A stretch of DNA of 64,000 nt from assembly GCA_946494435.1 (NCBI GenBank), contig CAMMBO010000001.1, forward strand, positions 6,318 through 70,317. Reading direction: 5' to 3'. Under the pieces are notes generated by a model. That model worked only from the letters and a program-made list of their open reading frames with translations, searched no databases and had not been told where the DNA came from. This document shows positions 26,943 through 35,361 of the stretch, piece by piece. Source of the DNA: an uncultured Mycoplasmatota bacterium. GTDB taxonomy: Bacteria > Bacillota_I > Bacilli_A > RF39 > UBA660. The position numbers and the translations under genes were made by a program. Every line of letters starts with the position of its first letter. Position 1 is the stretch's first letter.

Positions 26943-27647
26943 CTACTTTCTACTTCGGACTACCTCATATATCAATATACCCGCTGCCACAGATGCATTT
27001 AAACTATCTATTTTAGGACTAATAGGAATAGTAACTAAAAAGTCACAAGACTCTTTAACTAATTTACTCATACCTTTCTCTTCATTACCAATGACAAGAC
27101 AAGTCTTACCATCATAATTAACATCTCTATAGTCTTCTCCATTCATAACCGTACCATATATCCAAAAACCATTATCTTTAAGTGTTTTAATAGTATTATT
27201 AATATTAGTAACTAAGACTATATCAATATCAAATACTGCCCCCACACTAGTCTTAACAACAGTAGAATTAACAAGTACTTGTCTATCATTAGGAATGATA
27301 ATAGCATTAAAACCTGCAGCTACTGCTGTTCTAATAATGGCCCCAAAGTTATGAGGATCAAGAATATGATCTAAAATAAGAACTTTATCATATTCTTTTT
27401 CTAATATTTTATTTAAAGGAGTATACTGGTAGTCCTCCATATCGATGATTATACCTTGATGATTATCTTTGGTCAAATTATCAATTTCCGATTTTCGAGC
27501 CAATTTTATCTTAGATTTTGAAAATTCCCCTAGTAGATTTTGAATTTTCAAGTAATATTTCTCCTCAATTTTCAATTTTCTAACTTTTTTTAAAAGTTTT
27601 TCATCCTTAAATATTCTTTCCGCTACATTTCTTCCATATACTAACAT
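26943..27647 (-). CDS. rlmB: 23S rRNA (guanosine-2'-O-)-methyltransferase, TrmH family
   Basis: A SpoU/TrmH-fold methyltransferase of 234 residues that modifies 23S rRNA (G2251 in E. coli). A short N-terminal substrate-binding domain (GRNVAERIF) precedes the knot domain with motif 1 DHILDPHNFGAIIRTA, motif 2 VIGNEEKGMSK and motif 3 IPISPKIDSLNASVAAGI. GGAGG precedes the ATG. It overlaps mrnC by seven bases and is followed by sigH after five, so it is inside a cysS-yugP-mrnC-rlmB-sigH transcription unit. Confidence 0.92.
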   Translation of the reverse strand: MLVYGRNVAERIFKDEKLLKKVRKLKIEEKYYLKIQNLLGEFSKSKIKLARKSEIDNLTKDNHQGIIIDMEDYQYTPLNKILEKEYDKVLILDHILDPHNFGAIIRTAVAAGFNAIIIPNDRQVLVNSTVVKTSVGAVFDIDIVLVTNINNTIKTLKDNGFWIYGTVMNGEDYRDVNYDGKTCLVIGNEEKGMSKLVKESCDFLVTIPISPKIDSLNASVAAGILIYEVVRSRK

Positions 27648-28021
27648 AATTCCTCCACTATATAATTCATAACTTCATCAATTCTATTTTCTTTATTCTC
27701 AAGCTTTAAATACCCAATTAAAGCCTCAAGAGCCGTTGCCTTTTTATATTCTATCACACTACATCCTCTAGGATTAGGATGACTCTTAGCATTTCTAGCT
27801 CGCCTTATAACACTAATCTCATCTTCATTAAAGAAGTCTCTATCTAACATTTTATCTAAGAAAAATGCCTGTCTTTTCGCACTAACATAATTAATAGATT
27901 CTCTTTGTAAGTCATTAACTTTCCCTATTTTTTTCTCGACTAAATACATTCTAATATACTCTTCATACACTGCATCACCAAGATAAGCCAGTACTAAAGA
28001 ATTAACACATCTAATATCCAT
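27641..28021 (-). CDS. mrnC: Mini-ribonuclease III
   Basis: Mini-III is the dimeric catalytic domain of RNase III without a dsRNA-binding domain, and it matures 23S rRNA ends. The 126-residue protein has NSLVLAYLGDAVYEEYIR with the catalytic Asp, RRARNAKSHPNPR and the helix YKKATALEALIGYL holding the second acidic pair. I chose the ATG at 28021 after AGAGGAG; an upstream frame would extend 16 residues with no binding site. It overlaps rlmB by seven bases. Confidence 0.92.
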   Translation of the reverse strand: MDIRCVNSLVLAYLGDAVYEEYIRMYLVEKKIGKVNDLQRESINYVSAKRQAFFLDKMLDRDFFNEDEISVIRRARNAKSHPNPRGCSVIEYKKATALEALIGYLKLENKENRIDEVMNYIVEELC

Positions 28022-28055
28022 AAACATCTCCTCTAAAGAAAAAAGACTATAAAGT

Positions 28056-28745
28056 CTAATCTCTATCATTTCCCATAACTATTAATACAAGTCTAAGTAA
28101 ATCAAGTAATGTTGAAATAAGTGAAGCGACATAAGTCATCGCTGCGGCCATTAACATAGAACTAGCCATACTTCTTTCACTATTATCAACTATTTTAAGT
28201 TTACTAAGAAACATTTTACCACGCTTTGAAGCATTAAATTCCACAGGTAATGTAATAAGTTGAAATAAAAGTATTGCCACTAACAAAAATATACCAACCC
28301 ATGCAAGGTTCATTGCCCCAAAAATAAGACCAATTAAAACTGCTAAATAACCAAACTTAGTACTAAAATTAACAATAGGAACTAAGAAAGATCTAAATCT
28401 CAAAAAGAAATATCCCTCTTTATCCTGAACAGCATGTCCACATTCATGAGCAGCCACACTAACACTTGCAATAGAGTCTCCATTGTAAATATCAGTTGAA
28501 AGTCTAACTACTTTCGCTCTAGGGTCATAATGGTCAGTTAAATATCCTCTTGTCTCTACAACATAAACATTCTCTAAGCCATTACTTTTTAATATTTCTC
28601 TAGCAACTTCTGCACCTGTCATACCGCTTTTAACTTTAACTTTCTTATATTTACTATATCTTGTTCTTAAATAGATATCTGCAATAAGAGTTACAAGAAA
28701 AGCAATTATAATAAGTCCATAACCAAAATATATATAATAAAACAT
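28056..28745 (-). CDS. yugP: YugP-family membrane zinc metallopeptidase
   Basis: The 229-residue protein has an N-terminal helix, a soluble segment, and the zinc motif VAAHECGHAVQ (about 100-110) followed by several hydrophobic helices. That is the PF04298 family, whose Bacillus YugP is a membrane peptidase of uncertain substrate. TDHYDPRAKVVRLSTDIYNGDS before the zinc site is the usual block. AGGAGG precedes the ATG. The gene sits between cysS and mrnC, which is not its Bacillus position. Confidence 0.88.
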   Translation of the reverse strand: MFYYIYFGYGLIIIAFLVTLIADIYLRTRYSKYKKVKVKSGMTGAEVAREILKSNGLENVYVVETRGYLTDHYDPRAKVVRLSTDIYNGDSIASVSVAAHECGHAVQDKEGYFFLRFRSFLVPIVNFSTKFGYLAVLIGLIFGAMNLAWVGIFLLVAILLFQLITLPVEFNASKRGKMFLSKLKIVDNSERSMASSMLMAAAMTYVASLISTLLDLLRLVLIVMGNDRD

Positions 28746-28755
28746 TTAAAACCTC

Positions 28756-30141
28756 CTATATTTTCTCTATAGTAGTACCATTTCTACCATCTATTAATCT
28801 AAAACCAATACTCTCTAAATAATCACGAATTCTATCTGCTTCGGCATAATCTTTATTTTGTTTAGCAAGATTTCTCTTTTCTATTAAACTTTTTATCTCA
28901 TCATCAATATCTATTATATCATTTTTTAGTAAATCTAAACTTAAAACTTTATCAAATTCCCTAATTAAATACTTCTTAGTCTTATCACTAGTATCAAGTT
29001 TTAATACTTCATAAAGAACTGTCAAAGCCATCGCTGTATTCATATCATCAGATAAAGCATCTTTAAATTTATCTAAATAAGTATTAACTATTTCCTCATC
29101 AAGTTCACCTTCATCTTTAAGTAGAGATACTCTATTCTTAAGTTTCTTATAAGCATTTTCGGCTTGTCCTAAAGCTTCATAAGTAAAAAGTAATGGTTTA
29201 CGATAATGAGACTCTAAACACATATAACGATAACTTAAAGGATTATAACCTTCATTTTCTAAAGTACTAACAGTAAGTATATCTCCTTTAGATTTACTCA
29301 TCTTACCACTTTTATCATTTAAATGTTCTCCATGTACCCAATAATTACACCATTTATGTCCAAGATAAGCTTCACTCTGAGCAATCTCATTAGTATGATG
29401 AGGAAAGATATTATCAACTCCTCCACAGTGAATATCAAGATGTTCTCCAAGATTTTTAATAGCAATACAAGAACACTCTATATGCCAACCAGGATAACCT
29501 ACTCCAAAAGGACTATCCCATTTTAACTCTTGCAAATCAAATTTAGATTTAGTAAACCACAAAACAAAGTCCGCTTGATTTTTCTTATTACTATCAAACT
29601 CTACACCTTCACGTACCCCCACAACCATATCATCTACTTTATGATTAGTTAGAATATAGTAGTCACTAAGTTTAGAAGTATCAAAATAAACATTACCACC
29701 AGCTTTATAAGCATAACCTTCATCAAGTAACTTCTCTATCATCTTTATATAAGAATCTATATTACTAGTAGCAGGACTTACAATACTAGGCCACTTAATA
29801 TTAAGTTTCTCAGTATCTTTTTTAAACTCATCAGTGTAAAACTTAGCGATATCTAATACTGATTTATGCTCTCTTTTAGCACTTTTAAGCATTTTATCTT
29901 CACCACTATCAGAGTCACTTGACAAATGTCCAACATCAGTAATATTCATACAACGTTTAACTTTATAACCTAACATATTTAAAGTTTTCTCTAATATATC
30001 TTCCATTATATAAGTCCTTAAATTACCAATATGAGCATAGTGATAAACAGTAGGACCACAAGTATACATCTTAACTTCATTTTTATCTATTGGTACAAAC
30101 TCTTCTACACTTCTTGTAAGAGTATTATATAATTTCATCAT
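28756..30141 (-). CDS. cysS: Cysteinyl-tRNA synthetase
   Basis: Class I aminoacyl-tRNA synthetase charging tRNA-Cys. The 461-residue protein has the HIGH-type motif GPTVYHYAHIGNLRTY near 28-43, the zinc ligands in TCGP and the GWHIECS / CGGVDNIFPHHTNE block, and KMSKSKGD near 270. Length is normal. AGAAGTGATATG gives the start (an ATG codon also follows directly). It heads the cysS-yugP-mrnC-rlmB-sigH run, as in Bacillus except for yugP. I found no T-box before it. Confidence 0.97.
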   Translation of the reverse strand: MMKLYNTLTRSVEEFVPIDKNEVKMYTCGPTVYHYAHIGNLRTYIMEDILEKTLNMLGYKVKRCMNITDVGHLSSDSDSGEDKMLKSAKREHKSVLDIAKFYTDEFKKDTEKLNIKWPSIVSPATSNIDSYIKMIEKLLDEGYAYKAGGNVYFDTSKLSDYYILTNHKVDDMVVGVREGVEFDSNKKNQADFVLWFTKSKFDLQELKWDSPFGVGYPGWHIECSCIAIKNLGEHLDIHCGGVDNIFPHHTNEIAQSEAYLGHKWCNYWVHGEHLNDKSGKMSKSKGDILTVSTLENEGYNPLSYRYMCLESHYRKPLLFTYEALGQAENAYKKLKNRVSLLKDEGELDEEIVNTYLDKFKDALSDDMNTAMALTVLYEVLKLDTSDKTKKYLIREFDKVLSLDLLKNDIIDIDDEIKSLIEKRNLAKQNKDYAEADRIRDYLESIGFRLIDGRNGTTIEKI

Positions 30142-30174
30142 ATCACTTCTTTCTATTTTTAATTAAATATATGA

Positions 30175-30900
30175 TTATAAATTTTGAATAACAACACTAC
30201 ATGGAGTTTTAACCTTTTTTAAAATATGTTTATCCTCATCTTCTGTTATTTCAAAACAAGCCCTTGATATAAATCTTTTTCCCATTGATAATTCTATATT
30301 ATAATAATTATCTATCACTTCCTTATAATAAGAAGGTAATTCATCTTTAGGAACTGAAATATCAAACAAATCATACATTTCTTCTAAAGTAACAATACTT
30401 CTTTTTTTATAAATCCATATAATATCATCATTTGGAAACTTAAGTCCTTTAGAACAATAAAGCATATTTAAAGAACTTTTCATCTTAGATATATTATCTA
30501 AACATACATGAATAAATCCACTATCAACTTTAATTTTAACAATTTTATTGTTTTCTTCAAAACTTGTAAAAAAGTTCATATTCTTAACAAAATCATCTTC
30601 TAAAATATTATCTGCCAGCTCTGTAAAGCTATATCTATCTGTAATTTTTAAATTTAAATCAGATTGATAAAAACCATTTTCTTTATTTAATAAACTATAT
30701 AAATTTATACAATAATAGTCTTCATAATTAGCTGAATATAAATATCCTAAATCTCCATTTACAACATTAAAACGCAAGTCCTTATTCTCATCTTCAAGTC
30801 TTGAATATTTATTCAACTCTTGTAGTTTTTTTCCAACCCTTTGATATTCATTTCTCAAGCCAAATACTACTTCTCTTATTTTATAATAATCTTTACTCAT
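30175..30900 (-). CDS. Hypothetical protein, first of three tandem paralogs
   Basis: The 241-residue protein belongs with its two upstream neighbours to a family I do not recognise. The shared N-terminus is a helix of the type REVVFGLRNEYQRVGKKLQEL, followed by a central beta-rich part and the phrase VKIKVDSGFIHVCLDNISKMK also seen in the 31665 gene. A basic C-terminus with an ExDKHILKK-like motif ends all three. No signal peptide or transmembrane helix is predicted. AAGGAG precedes the ATG. Gaps of 26 and 57 bases separate the copies, each with its own ribosome binding site. Confidence 0.6.
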   Translation of the reverse strand: MSKDYYKIREVVFGLRNEYQRVGKKLQELNKYSRLEDENKDLRFNVVNGDLGYLYSANYEDYYCINLYSLLNKENGFYQSDLNLKITDRYSFTELADNILEDDFVKNMNFFTSFEENNKIVKIKVDSGFIHVCLDNISKMKSSLNMLYCSKGLKFPNDDIIWIYKKRSIVTLEEMYDLFDISVPKDELPSYYKEVIDNYYNIELSMGKRFISRACFEITEDEDKHILKKVKTPCSVVIQNL

Positions 30901-30926
30901 TTTATCTCCTTATTAATTTATATATA

Positions 30927-31607
30927 TTATCTATATAGCCTTTTACTTTTTTGTAAAACAATACTATTATCTTCATCCATAATTTTAAAGTATCCTTCTC
31001 TTCTTATTTTTCTATTCAAAACAAAATCAATATCTTTACATCTATTAGGGTTTTTATCAATAATGTCTTTATGATACTCTGGAATATCACAAGGCATAGG
31101 ACTATCTAAAACCATTTCAATATCTTCTTTAGTAAAACTACGTCCATAAAAAGAAAGTGAATCATCTATAGACTTATAAGAGACAGAATAAATTTTAGAA
31201 AAGTTTTTAGGATATACACAAATTCTACCACAGTCAATAATAGCATTAGAACTATCAATATCTTTATCATCAGTATAATCAATATTGTAAAAAAATCTAT
31301 CTTCTAATGTTTCTTTAGCCAAACTATTAAATTTTTCTCCATCTGTTATTTCTAAAACACCACCAGAACAATAATCACCATTTTTACGATTAACTAAAGT
31401 TCCATTAAGTTCATTTCTTAATAAACTCAAAGGAAACATGCCTTTATAAATGTAATTATAACAAAGAACAGTTGAAACACGAAAAGACAGATTATCAAAG
31501 CCTTCACTTAACTCTGAATATTCTTGTAATTTCTGCAATTTTTTCTCAATTCTCCTATATTCATCTCTTAAACCAAATATTACTTCTCTTATTTTATAAT
31601 TTTCCAT
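30927..31607 (-). CDS. Hypothetical protein, second of three tandem paralogs
   Basis: A 226-residue protein paralogous to those on either side: REVIFGLRDEYRRIEKKLQKL at the N-terminus, GDYCSGGVLEITDGEKFNSLA in the middle, and NSIVLQKSK at the end. It is the most divergent in the central part, where the VxIxxGxIHVC segment becomes IIDCGRICVYPKNF. Function unknown. The start follows GCGAGGAAAA. Confidence 0.6.
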   Translation of the reverse strand: MENYKIREVIFGLRDEYRRIEKKLQKLQEYSELSEGFDNLSFRVSTVLCYNYIYKGMFPLSLLRNELNGTLVNRKNGDYCSGGVLEITDGEKFNSLAKETLEDRFFYNIDYTDDKDIDSSNAIIDCGRICVYPKNFSKIYSVSYKSIDDSLSFYGRSFTKEDIEMVLDSPMPCDIPEYHKDIIDKNPNRCKDIDFVLNRKIRREGYFKIMDEDNSIVLQKSKRLYR

Positions 31608-31664
31608 ACAAATTTTTCCTCGCTCATTTTTACTTTATTATTTCTTATATTTTTTCACTACAAA

Positions 31665-32375
31665 CTATAACGATTTCTTCTTTTGTAAAACATATTTATC
31701 ACTTTCTTCTACAATATCAAAATTACAACTATTACTTAAGCTTCGATTCATTACTACGTCAACATTTTTATCACAACTACCATCTATTAATTTTCTATGA
31801 TAACTAGTAAATGCACTTTTAGTCACTAAAACTCCTAACACTCTATTAATATCACTTTCAGTTAAAATACCTTTTACTTTTTTAAAATAAATTTCATCTT
31901 TATCTGCATAATAAGACAAAACAATTGGTTTTTTCATCTTTAAAATATTTTCTAAACAAATATGAATACTTCCAGAATGGATATTTATTTTAACAACTTG
32001 ATCTCTAAAAGCTAAATCAGTACGCATTGTAGATAACTCAATATTACTACAAAATTCATCATCTAAAATATCTCTTGCCGCCTCATTAAATTTGTCACTA
32101 TTAATAATTTCTAAAACTTTATCAGAAATAAAATTTCCATTTTTCTTTTCTACATTAGATCCATACAAAGTACTTGATATCATTCTGTTAGGACTTTTAT
32201 TCTTACTTGTAAAATCATAATTAATATTTCTGTTATTAAGTGAAAAATGCAAATTATCGTATTGACTATCAATCCTTGCATATTTACTTAATTCTTGTAA
32301 TTTACTTTCCATTCTCTGATATTCACTTCGTAACCCTAAAACAACACTACTTATTTCATAAAAACTTGAATTCAT
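31665..32375 (-). CDS. Hypothetical protein, third of three tandem paralogs
   Basis: The first transcribed of the three copies, 236 residues, with SSVVLGLRSEYQRMESKLQEL at the N-terminus, VKINIHSGSIHICLENILKMK in the middle and NFDIVEESDKYVLQKKK at the C-terminus. The paralogs are similar in length and layout but clearly diverged, so the duplication is not recent. AAGGAGG precedes the ATG. The cupin gene lies upstream (37 bases), so the four may be transcribed together. Confidence 0.6.
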   Translation of the reverse strand: MNSSFYEISSVVLGLRSEYQRMESKLQELSKYARIDSQYDNLHFSLNNRNINYDFTSKNKSPNRMISSTLYGSNVEKKNGNFISDKVLEIINSDKFNEAARDILDDEFCSNIELSTMRTDLAFRDQVVKINIHSGSIHICLENILKMKKPIVLSYYADKDEIYFKKVKGILTESDINRVLGVLVTKSAFTSYHRKLIDGSCDKNVDVVMNRSLSNSCNFDIVEESDKYVLQKKKSL

Positions 32376-32411
32376 CTTTGCCTCCTTAAATATAATTTTA
32401 TATTTTATATG

Positions 32412-32756
32412 CTAATCAACATATTTATGTTGTTCACTAGTCCAAGCAGGTGTACAAGGCACACAAGCTTCAAACTCTCCTTCAAAAGTATAGCATTCAT
32501 TTTTATCAAGTAAAATAACATCACCAGTTTTAAATTCTATTACCTCTTCCTTGCCTTTAACTTCTAAAATACCACTACCAGACATGATATAAAGTAGTTC
32601 TTTACATGCAGTATTAGTTTGATAACCTACTTTAGGACTTCTACCATTTATTTTAATAACAGCAACATTAATATCGGCATCAGTCATAGGATAATCCATA
32701 CCAGAATAGCCATCCCCACTATAAAACTCTGCCTTTTCTTTACTTACATAAATCAT
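32412..32756 (-). CDS. Small cupin-domain protein
   Basis: A 114-residue single-domain cupin: KELLYIMSGSGILEVKGKEEVIEFKTGDVILLDKNECYTFEGEF carries the two cupin motifs in reduced form, with G and acidic residues but without the usual metal-binding His pair in motif 1 (here ELLY). The C-terminus has CVPCTPAW, with a pair of cysteines. Catalytic function is not predictable; such proteins may sense or bind small molecules. GAAAGGAGAT precedes the ATG. Confidence 0.75.
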   Translation of the reverse strand: MIYVSKEKAEFYSGDGYSGMDYPMTDADINVAVIKINGRSPKVGYQTNTACKELLYIMSGSGILEVKGKEEVIEFKTGDVILLDKNECYTFEGEFEACVPCTPAWTSEQHKYVD

Positions 32757-32781
32757 AATAAATATCTCCTTTCAAAAAATA

Positions 32782-33777
32782 TCATTCATTATTTTCTATT
32801 AGTAATTTCATTTCTTTTAATTTTGTTTCTAATAATTTCTTATCAATAAGCTTTAATTTATATTCAGAAATTAAAGTTTGAGACATATTCTTACTAAGTG
32901 AGTATTCTACAACATCTTTATCTTTAGAACTACAAAGAATAACTCCAACACTAGGATTTTCTTGTTCTTTTTTAACATCTCTGTCTAATGCTTCTAGATA
33001 TAAGTTCATTTTCCCTAAATATTCTGCTTTAAATTCTCCTAATTTCAATTCAAAAGCTACTAAACAAGATAACTCTCTATTATAAAATAACAAATCTATA
33101 AAAAAGTCATGGTTGCCAACTTGAACTCTATACTCATCTCCAATAAAAGTAAAATCTTTCCCTACTTCTAAAATAAAATCTTTTAAATTTTTAATAATAG
33201 CATTTTTTAAATCTTTTTCAGAAAATTCTTTAGGTAAATCCAAAAATTCCAAGCTGTAGGTATCTAAAATTCTTGTATTAGGATAATCTTCTTCATCAAT
33301 AGTTTTTGTAACTGTTGGTAATTGTTTGCCACCAGAAAGCATATACCTTTCATAATAAGATGACGTAATCTGTCTATCTAATTCACGTTTAGAATAATTA
33401 TTCTTTATAGATAATTGTAGATAAAAATGCCTTTCTTCTTTCGTTTTAGAACCACTTAAAATAAGCAAATTATTTGTCCATGACAATTGCGTCACCAGTG
33501 GTGTCGCAATCTCATCATCTTTATACGTACTATAAAATTGAACCATTCGCTCTATATTTCGTTTAGTAAATCCTCGTATATTAGGATAATTATTCTTCAT
33601 AAATTCGGCAGCTTTTGTAGTAATTTTATCACCATAAGCACTATTTTGTTTTAATTCGTACAAAAACTTGCCAACTTCTAAATATAGTAAAATCATTTCT
33701 TCATTTACTTTTCTATATGCATTATTTTTTCTCTTTTCAATCATTTCAATTATCTGGTTAAAATTAGTGTCTAAAAT
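32782..33777 (-). CDS. YhcG-type PD-(D/E)XK nuclease domain protein (DUF1016)
   Basis: DUF1016 proteins combine an N-terminal helical domain (here VNEEMILLYLEVGKFLYELK, YPNIRGFTKRNIERMVQFY) and a C-terminal PD-(D/E)XK fold: FTFIGDEYRVQVGNHDFFIDLLFYNR followed by VAFELKLGEFKAEYLGKM, with the D...ELK catalytic core intact. They are proposed to resolve DNA branches or join restriction and defence islands. The start is a puzzle: the first ATG (33744) has no ribosome binding site, while AAAGGAGGTG lies seven bases before an in-frame ATT at 33777 that restores the usual N-terminal residues. I therefore list ATT as start, with moderate doubt. Confidence 0.82.
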   Translation of the reverse strand: MLDTNFNQIIEMIEKRKNNAYRKVNEEMILLYLEVGKFLYELKQNSAYGDKITTKAAEFMKNNYPNIRGFTKRNIERMVQFYSTYKDDEIATPLVTQLSWTNNLLILSGSKTKEERHFYLQLSIKNNYSKRELDRQITSSYYERYMLSGGKQLPTVTKTIDEEDYPNTRILDTYSLEFLDLPKEFSEKDLKNAIIKNLKDFILEVGKDFTFIGDEYRVQVGNHDFFIDLLFYNRELSCLVAFELKLGEFKAEYLGKMNLYLEALDRDVKKEQENPSVGVILCSSKDKDVVEYSLSKNMSQTLISEYKLKLIDKKLLETKLKEMKLLIENNE

Positions 33778-33924
33778 AATAACACCTCCTTTGCATTTAC
33801 TTACCCATATTATATCTTATTATCATATCTTTTTCTATAACAAATAAGTCTAAATATATCATTTTTTTTAATATTATTACATTATATATATCTACTTTAT
33901 AGTACACTTTATTCTATACTCAAC

Positions 33925-33956
33925 TAAATAAGCCTCAAGACTTTAATCTTGAGGCT
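33925..33956 (-). terminator. Intrinsic terminator after the second DUF4143 ATPase gene
   Basis: A perfect 10-bp stem AGCCTCAAGA / TCTTGAGGCT (33931-33940 and 33947-33956) with a six-base loop overlaps the last codons of the gene; only a weak T-rich tract follows on the minus strand. Confidence 0.7.
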
Positions 33957-35181
33957 CACTATAATTAATAACATTCGAAATAGGTATAATATAATTATTT
34001 TCATCTAACTTAGTCAAAGTATCATATAAACATATTATTCCTCCAGTGCCTATTTCTTTTTTAGTTTTCTCTAACTTACTAAAATTCTTAATCATTTCTT
34101 TTTTAGGAATAGCAGTCTTTTTTATCTCTAAAGGATATAACTTATTATTCTTATAAAATATTAAGTCTATTTCATTTTTCTCTTTATCACGATAATAATA
34201 AAGATTAGGAGTAATTCCTCTAGCATTATAAGCTTTAATTATTTCACTAACAATAAATGTTTCTAAATAATGTCCTGAACTAGAACCAAGTTGTAACTCT
34301 CTTGCACTAGTATATCCTGCTAAATAAGCAGCAAGACCTGTATCCATAAATACAATTTTAGGTAAATGAGTTATTCTTTTAAGTTCACTATTCATATAAG
34401 GCTCAAGTAAATAAACAAGTCCAGATGTTACTAAAATACTTAACCATCTAACAGCAGTAGGAACACTAATTAAAGCATCATTAGCAAGAGCCGTATAATT
34501 AAGTTGTTCTCCTGTTCTTGAAGCCACACTTACAATAAATTTTCTAAAACTAAGTTCATTTCCTATCTCTGTCAATTCTTTAACATCACGAGAAATATAT
34601 GTGTCAAGATAACTATTAAAATAAATATCTCGTGACATATCTTTTTCCATATAAAGTGTAGGCATTCCACCCTTAAATATTATCTCATATAATTTATTAA
34701 CATCTATCTTAGGCATAGCTTTATACTCATTTAATTTAGCAGGATCAAACAATTCTTTCTTTTCATTTTTATCTATCTCGGAATACATAAAACTATTTAA
34801 GTTAACAATACCAACACGACCTGCTAAAGACTCACTAACATTTTTCATCAAATGAAATTGTTGCGAACCTGTTAACCAGTACATACCTTTTTTATTTTCT
34901 CTATCAACATTTATTTTAATATAAGAAAATAAATTAGGAGCATATTGTACTTCATCAATAAGTAAAGGAGCAGGATGTTCTTCTAAAAATAATTTAGGAT
35001 CACTCTTCGCTTGTTCCCTTAAAACTTCATCATCCAAAGTTATATATTCCATATTATCAGGCTTTAAACTAAGTAAAAGTGTAGTCTTCCCAACTTGTCT
35101 TGGCCCTGTAACTAATAAAACTTTAAATGTTTTACTGATATTTTTAATTATCTCTTTCGCTTCTCTTGGATACATAATCAT
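33943..35181 (-). CDS. AAA_14/DUF4143-family ATPase (second copy)
   Basis: A 412-residue relative of the protein at 14042, in a different subfamily. Walker A is VTGPRQVGKTTLL (about 25-37), Walker B is PLLIDEVQYAP, the sensor is WLTGSQQFHLM, and the C-terminus is DUF4143 with YYRDKEKNEIDLIFYKNNKLYPLEIKK, the PD-(D/E)XK-like core. Function is not established for the family. The start at 35181 is five bases after AAAGGC; an ATG two codons on is possible. It lies just downstream of clpC, separated by a six-copy 23-bp array, which mirrors the whiA-DUF4143 arrangement. Confidence 0.85.
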   Translation of the reverse strand: MIMYPREAKEIIKNISKTFKVLLVTGPRQVGKTTLLLSLKPDNMEYITLDDEVLREQAKSDPKLFLEEHPAPLLIDEVQYAPNLFSYIKINVDRENKKGMYWLTGSQQFHLMKNVSESLAGRVGIVNLNSFMYSEIDKNEKKELFDPAKLNEYKAMPKIDVNKLYEIIFKGGMPTLYMEKDMSRDIYFNSYLDTYISRDVKELTEIGNELSFRKFIVSVASRTGEQLNYTALANDALISVPTAVRWLSILVTSGLVYLLEPYMNSELKRITHLPKIVFMDTGLAAYLAGYTSARELQLGSSSGHYLETFIVSEIIKAYNARGITPNLYYYRDKEKNEIDLIFYKNNKLYPLEIKKTAIPKKEMIKNFSKLEKTKKEIGTGGIICLYDTLTKLDENNYIIPISNVINYSEPQD

Positions 35182-35222
35182 CACTGCCTTTCACTTTAAT
35201 AATACATTTAAATATTACAAAA

Positions 35223-35360
35223 GTCAATATACTTGTGTTAAATTAGACAATATATACATATTAAATTAGTCAATAATACCATATTAAAATAGTCAATAAT
35301 ACCATATTAAAATAGTCAATACTATCATATTAAAATAGTCAACACTATTATATTAAATTA
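35223..35360. repeat. Six-copy tandem array, period 23 bp, upstream of an AAA_14/DUF4143 gene
   Basis: Six consecutive 23-base units start at 35223, 35246, 35269, 35292, 35315 and 35338; a seventh begins at 35361 and runs over the clpC stop codon. Each begins GTCAA or GACAA and ends in TATTAAAATA or a close variant. The two central copies are identical and outer copies diverge, as expected of an array growing by duplication. Confidence 0.92.
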
Positions 35361-35361
35361 G

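Noticed and set aside
31472..31807. 111-codon plus-strand reading frame across two paralogs
   Set aside because: It spans the ends of two well-formed minus-strand genes and the gap between them, with no ribosome binding site or domain.
35223..35360. CRISPR array
   Set aside because: The units follow each other without spacers and no cas gene is near, so it is a plain tandem array.
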